From Candidatus Falkowiibacteriota bacterium (GTDB lineage Bacteria; Patescibacteriota; Patescibacteriia; Patescibacteriales; UBA12465): a DNA stretch of 9,492 bases. The notes under the pieces are model-generated. The model was not told where the DNA came from. It ran no database searches and was given only the letters and a program-made list of their open reading frames with translations. The DNA is taken from the NCBI GenBank assembly GCA_903857815.1, contig CAIOGK010000081.1, forward strand, positions 1 to 9,492, in the 5' to 3' direction. A program made the translations under genes and the position numbers. Shown here in pieces: positions 7,391 through 9,492 of this stretch. Every line of letters begins with the position of its first letter. Position 1 is the first letter of the stretch.

Positions 7391-8668
7391 TTATTCAACC
7401 CTAATGGAAATACTGTAATGAAGCTTAGAAGAAACCCCGTCAACCCTGATATCCTGATTGGTCTTCTTGGCATCAACTGGAACCTTAATCGTCGTCGAGA
7501 AACGACCACGAGAATCAGCTTTAGCGGTTGTTAGCTTATTAGCAAAGTTAATAGATAATTCTTCATTAGGTAAAAAGCCGCCACCAGATAATACAAAATC
7601 AGAATTAATGAAAACGTTATTCTTGTCTAATTTTAAGAATAAATTTTCAATAGCGGAAGTAGACTCTTCTTCAATTGAAGAAACAGAGGCAACTTTATTT
7701 AAATTGGCATCAAGTACTAAAATATTAGTATTATTAAACACTACAATTTTATCACCGTTAGCATAAACCGCCTTTAGACCCATTGCCCAACCAGAATGGC
7801 CGCCCATACTTCCGGTCCAAGCATAATCCTTTTCTTTCATGGCTTTATCTAATTTTACAACGCCAACGCCATTAGAAAAATAAACGAATTCATTATTTAC
7901 AGTACCAGAGATATCAAAACCTTGATAATCCAGATGTTGAAAACTACCTAAAAGTTTACCAGAAACATCAAACTTCTTAGCATAATAATCATCAACTACA
8001 TAAACGTATCCTTCGGCATCTTGAAAAGCGCGACGATTGCCTTTATCAAATTTAAAATTTAAAGGGATAGTCTTAACTACTGTACGAGACTCAATATCAT
8101 AAATTTCTAATTTATTAGCAGCTTCGTTAACGCTCATAAAAAATCGGTCATTGCCACTTACATTATAAGGGGCATCTTGATTTTTAAAATCATGAGCAAC
8201 AATTACTTCTAAATTAGGATTTAAAATTTTAACACCTTTAGCGCTTACAGTTACAATATTAGAACCAAACTTATCAACACGGTTATACCATTCCCAATAG
8301 GTATTAGAGCTTTCCCTAACTTGAGTTAATTTATCTAACCCAACTTCATACTTATAAATAGTATAGTTACTAACGGCGTAGACATATAAACGTCCGGATT
8401 CTTCTGATAGCTTAGCATCATAAAAATCACCATAAGTACTAAAACGAGCATTGAATGGTTTAGACTTAGAAATTAAAATAAGATCCTTGCCTTCAAGTTT
8501 AAACACTTCCAAGCTACCAGTATTAGTAGTAGCAATGTACACCTGATTATTAAAAGCGAGAGCATCGCCAGAATAATAAGATTTAGTACGACTTTTTCCT
8601 GGAGTAATGATAAAAAACAGAGCGAACACTGTTATTAAAATAACCGGGAAGATTATCCATTTTTTCAT
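7391..8668 (-). CDS. Membrane-anchored beta-propeller-like protein with C-terminal Ig-like domain
   Basis: A 425-residue protein I cannot name. Residues 4-22 form a hydrophobic anchor or uncleaved signal. From about 40 to 330 there are seven similar strand-rich units spaced 39-50 residues apart, beginning near residues 43, 93, 137, 176, 220, 261 and 307. Examples are LYVYAVSNYTIYKYEVG, NKLEIYDIESRTVV, YVYVVDDYYAKKFDVSG and IVVFNNTNILVLDANL. This spacing and pattern suggest a seven-bladed beta-propeller of the WD40/PQQ-like or NHL-like sort. Residues about 350-425 (LSGGGFLPNEELSINF ... ADSRGRFSTTIKVP) resemble an Ig-like or IPT-like adhesin domain. No catalytic motif is visible, so binding or scaffolding at the cell surface is more likely than catalysis. 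It is convergent to the GT operon, divergent from the Wzz-like gene, and has its own promoter and clear Shine-Dalgarno. Function unknown. Confidence 0.8.
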   Translation of the reverse strand: MKKWIIFPVILITVFALFFIITPGKSRTKSYYSGDALAFNNQVYIATTNTGSLEVFKLEGKDLILISKSKPFNARFSTYGDFYDAKLSEESGRLYVYAVSNYTIYKYEVGLDKLTQVRESSNTYWEWYNRVDKFGSNIVTVSAKGVKILNPNLEVIVAHDFKNQDAPYNVSGNDRFFMSVNEAANKLEIYDIESRTVVKTIPLNFKFDKGNRRAFQDAEGYVYVVDDYYAKKFDVSGKLLGSFQHLDYQGFDISGTVNNEFVYFSNGVGVVKLDKAMKEKDYAWTGSMGGHSGWAMGLKAVYANGDKIVVFNNTNILVLDANLNKVASVSSIEEESTSAIENLFLKLDKNNVFINSDFVLSGGGFLPNEELSINFANKLTTAKADSRGRFSTTIKVPVDAKKTNQDIRVDGVSSKLHYSISIRVE

Positions 8669-8674
8669 ATTGTT

Positions 8675-8680
8675 TCCTTT
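8675..8680 (-). promoter_or_regulatory. Shine-Dalgarno site AAAGGA of the propeller gene
   Basis: On the minus strand AAAGGA lies 6 nt before the ATG at 8668, an ideal spacing. It fixes that start and is the only convincing Shine-Dalgarno sequence among the visible starts. Confidence 0.8.
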
Positions 8681-8710
8681 ATTTAATTTTATTCAAATTT
8701 TTATCAAGTT

Positions 8711-8739
8711 ATTGTACATTATATTTTTATTTTTGTCAA
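8711..8739 (-). promoter_or_regulatory. Sigma70-type promoter of the propeller gene
   Basis: On the minus strand TTGACA (8739 to 8734) is separated by 17 bp from TACAAT (8716 to 8711). The predicted transcription start is near 8704, giving a leader of about 36 nt that contains the AAAGGA site. Confidence 0.8.
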
Positions 8740-8798
8740 TAGTATAAAAAGGTCATTATCAACAGACATTAAGCCAAACTCGATTTGCTATTGACAAA
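8732..8798. repeat. 11-bp inverted repeat carrying both divergent -35 boxes
   Basis: TTTGTCAATAG (8732-8742) and CTATTGACAAA (8788-8798) are exact reverse complements with 45 bp between them. Each arm contains the -35 hexamer of one divergent promoter plus matching flanks, so the repeat extends beyond the hexamer itself. Confidence 0.7.
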
Positions 8799-8819
8799 TG
8801 AAAATAAATGTATTACAAT
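8791..8819 (+). promoter_or_regulatory. Sigma70-type promoter of the Wzz-like gene
   Basis: TTGACA (8791-8796) is followed after 17 bp by TACAAT (8814-8819). The predicted start is near 8826, giving a leader of about 41 nt before the ATG at 8867. Both hexamers and the spacing are identical to those of the divergent minus-strand promoter. Confidence 0.8.
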
Positions 8820-8866
8820 AAAAAATCAATAAATAACAAAAGCATTCAATAAATTAAAATAATTTT

Positions 8867-9492
8867 ATGGAATTTCAAGAATTTCTAAATCTAATAGGCC
8901 AAAAAAAGAAAACTATCTTAACCATAATCTTTGTATCATTAGTCTTAACAATTGCTATTTCTTTAATTAGTCCTCTTAAATACGGCTCAAAATCAAGATT
9001 ATTAGTGCTTCAAAGCTCTAACGGGGCAGATGTCTACTCTTTATCAAAATCTAATGAATATTTAGGCAACTTATTCGCTCAAGTAGTATACTCTGGGTCT
9101 TTCTATGACCAAATCAAAACTTCTCAATATAATATTGACCTTAATTATTTTTCCGGTAGTTACGGCGACCAGTTAAAAAAATGGCGCCAAACAGTACAAA
9201 CTGATACTCAAGGCGATACCGGCATCATTGAAATTAATGTTTATCATCCAAATATCGAGGAAGCAAAACAAATTTCTCTAGCTATTAACGATATATTAAT
9301 TAATAAAAATCAAGATTATCACAGTGGTCAAAATGTAAAAGTTAGTATTATTGACCAACCTTTAGTTTCTAATTATCCGGTTAAGCCAAACTTACCCTAC
9401 AATGCCGTCTTAGCTTTAGCCGCCTCCTTTGTTATTGCCTTGTTTTATGTTTACATTTTTCCAGAAACTAAGAAAAAAATTATAAGACAAAA
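8867..9492 (+). CDS. Wzz-like polysaccharide chain-length determinant (3' partial)
   Basis: The frame is open to the window edge with 208 residues visible. The layout is that of the Wzz/CapA-type chain-length determinant family: a short cytosolic start, a first membrane segment at about 17-37 (TILTIIFVSLVLTIAISLI), an extracytoplasmic region of about 130 residues, a proline-rich stretch with P171, P174 and P177 (YPVKPNLPYN), and a second membrane segment at about 180-197. VSIIDQPLV before the prolines is typical of the family. Such proteins control the length of Wzy-polymerised glycans, sometimes with a tyrosine kinase partner. The visible length already matches the short adaptor type found in Gram-positive capsule loci; whether a kinase domain follows is beyond the window. 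It has its own consensus promoter but no Shine-Dalgarno sequence. It supports a Wzy-dependent reading of the ligase/polymerase-type gene at 3728. Confidence 0.82.
   Translation, partial: MEFQEFLNLIGQKKKTILTIIFVSLVLTIAISLISPLKYGSKSRLLVLQSSNGADVYSLSKSNEYLGNLFAQVVYSGSFYDQIKTSQYNIDLNYFSGSYGDQLKKWRQTVQTDTQGDTGIIEINVYHPNIEEAKQISLAINDILINKNQDYHSGQNVKVSIIDQPLVSNYPVKPNLPYNAVLALAASFVIALFYVYIFPETKKKIIRQ

Noticed and set aside
7292..7534. Plus-strand open frame of 80 codons bridging the GT4 3' end and the propeller gene
   Set aside because: It runs straight through the bidirectional terminator stem and then antisense to the Ig-like domain, so it is not a plausible gene.
7458..7766. Plus-strand open frame of 102 codons opposite the propeller gene
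   Set aside because: Fully antisense to a gene with clear promoter, Shine-Dalgarno and domain structure.

Overview
The window is AT-rich, compact, gene-dense bacterial DNA. It most resembles the Candidate Phyla Radiation (Patescibacteria, for example a Falkowbacteria- or Magasanikbacteria-like lineage). That placement is an inference from three things: a DUF4012 membrane protein beside a GHL15-type putative glycoside hydrolase and GT4 glycosyltransferases, a winged-helix/nucleotidyltransferase-like regulator, and mostly Shine-Dalgarno-less starts with very short or overlapping gene junctions. UGA acts as a stop: the hydrolase gene ends in TGA directly before an intrinsic terminator. This argues against the UGA-glycine code of Gracilibacteria/Absconditabacteria.

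Layout, left to right. A 5'-truncated winged-helix regulator (1-558) overlaps by 14 bp a DUF4012 membrane-anchored protein (545-2416). A strong sigma70-type promoter (2433-2461) then drives a secreted GHL15-like hydrolase (2512-3657), which is closed by a terminator (3661-3695). Next come an O-antigen ligase/polymerase-type membrane protein (about 3728-5029), overlapping a GT4 glycosyltransferase (4977-6095), and 10 bp later a second GT4 enzyme carrying a cysteine cluster (6106-7326). A perfect 10-bp-stem bidirectional terminator (7342-7369) separates this run from a convergent minus-strand gene (7391-8668). That gene encodes an anchored seven-repeat beta-propeller-like protein with a C-terminal Ig-like domain. 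A 198-bp divergent intergenic region holds two consensus promoters in mirror arrangement. The right-hand one drives a Wzz-like chain-length determinant (8867 to beyond the window).

Taken together this is a cell-surface polysaccharide locus. The two cytosolic GT4 enzymes would add sugars to a lipid-linked glycan, the ligase/polymerase-type protein would polymerise or transfer it outside the membrane, and the Wzz-like protein would set chain length. The secreted hydrolase could trim or release glycan. The DUF4012 protein and the propeller protein are uncharacterised extracytoplasmic parts. The main leads are a possible LytR-CpsA-Psr-like arrangement of motifs in the DUF4012 protein, the unusual propeller/Ig protein, and the mirrored promoters. 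No mobile element, CRISPR array, tRNA or rRNA was seen.
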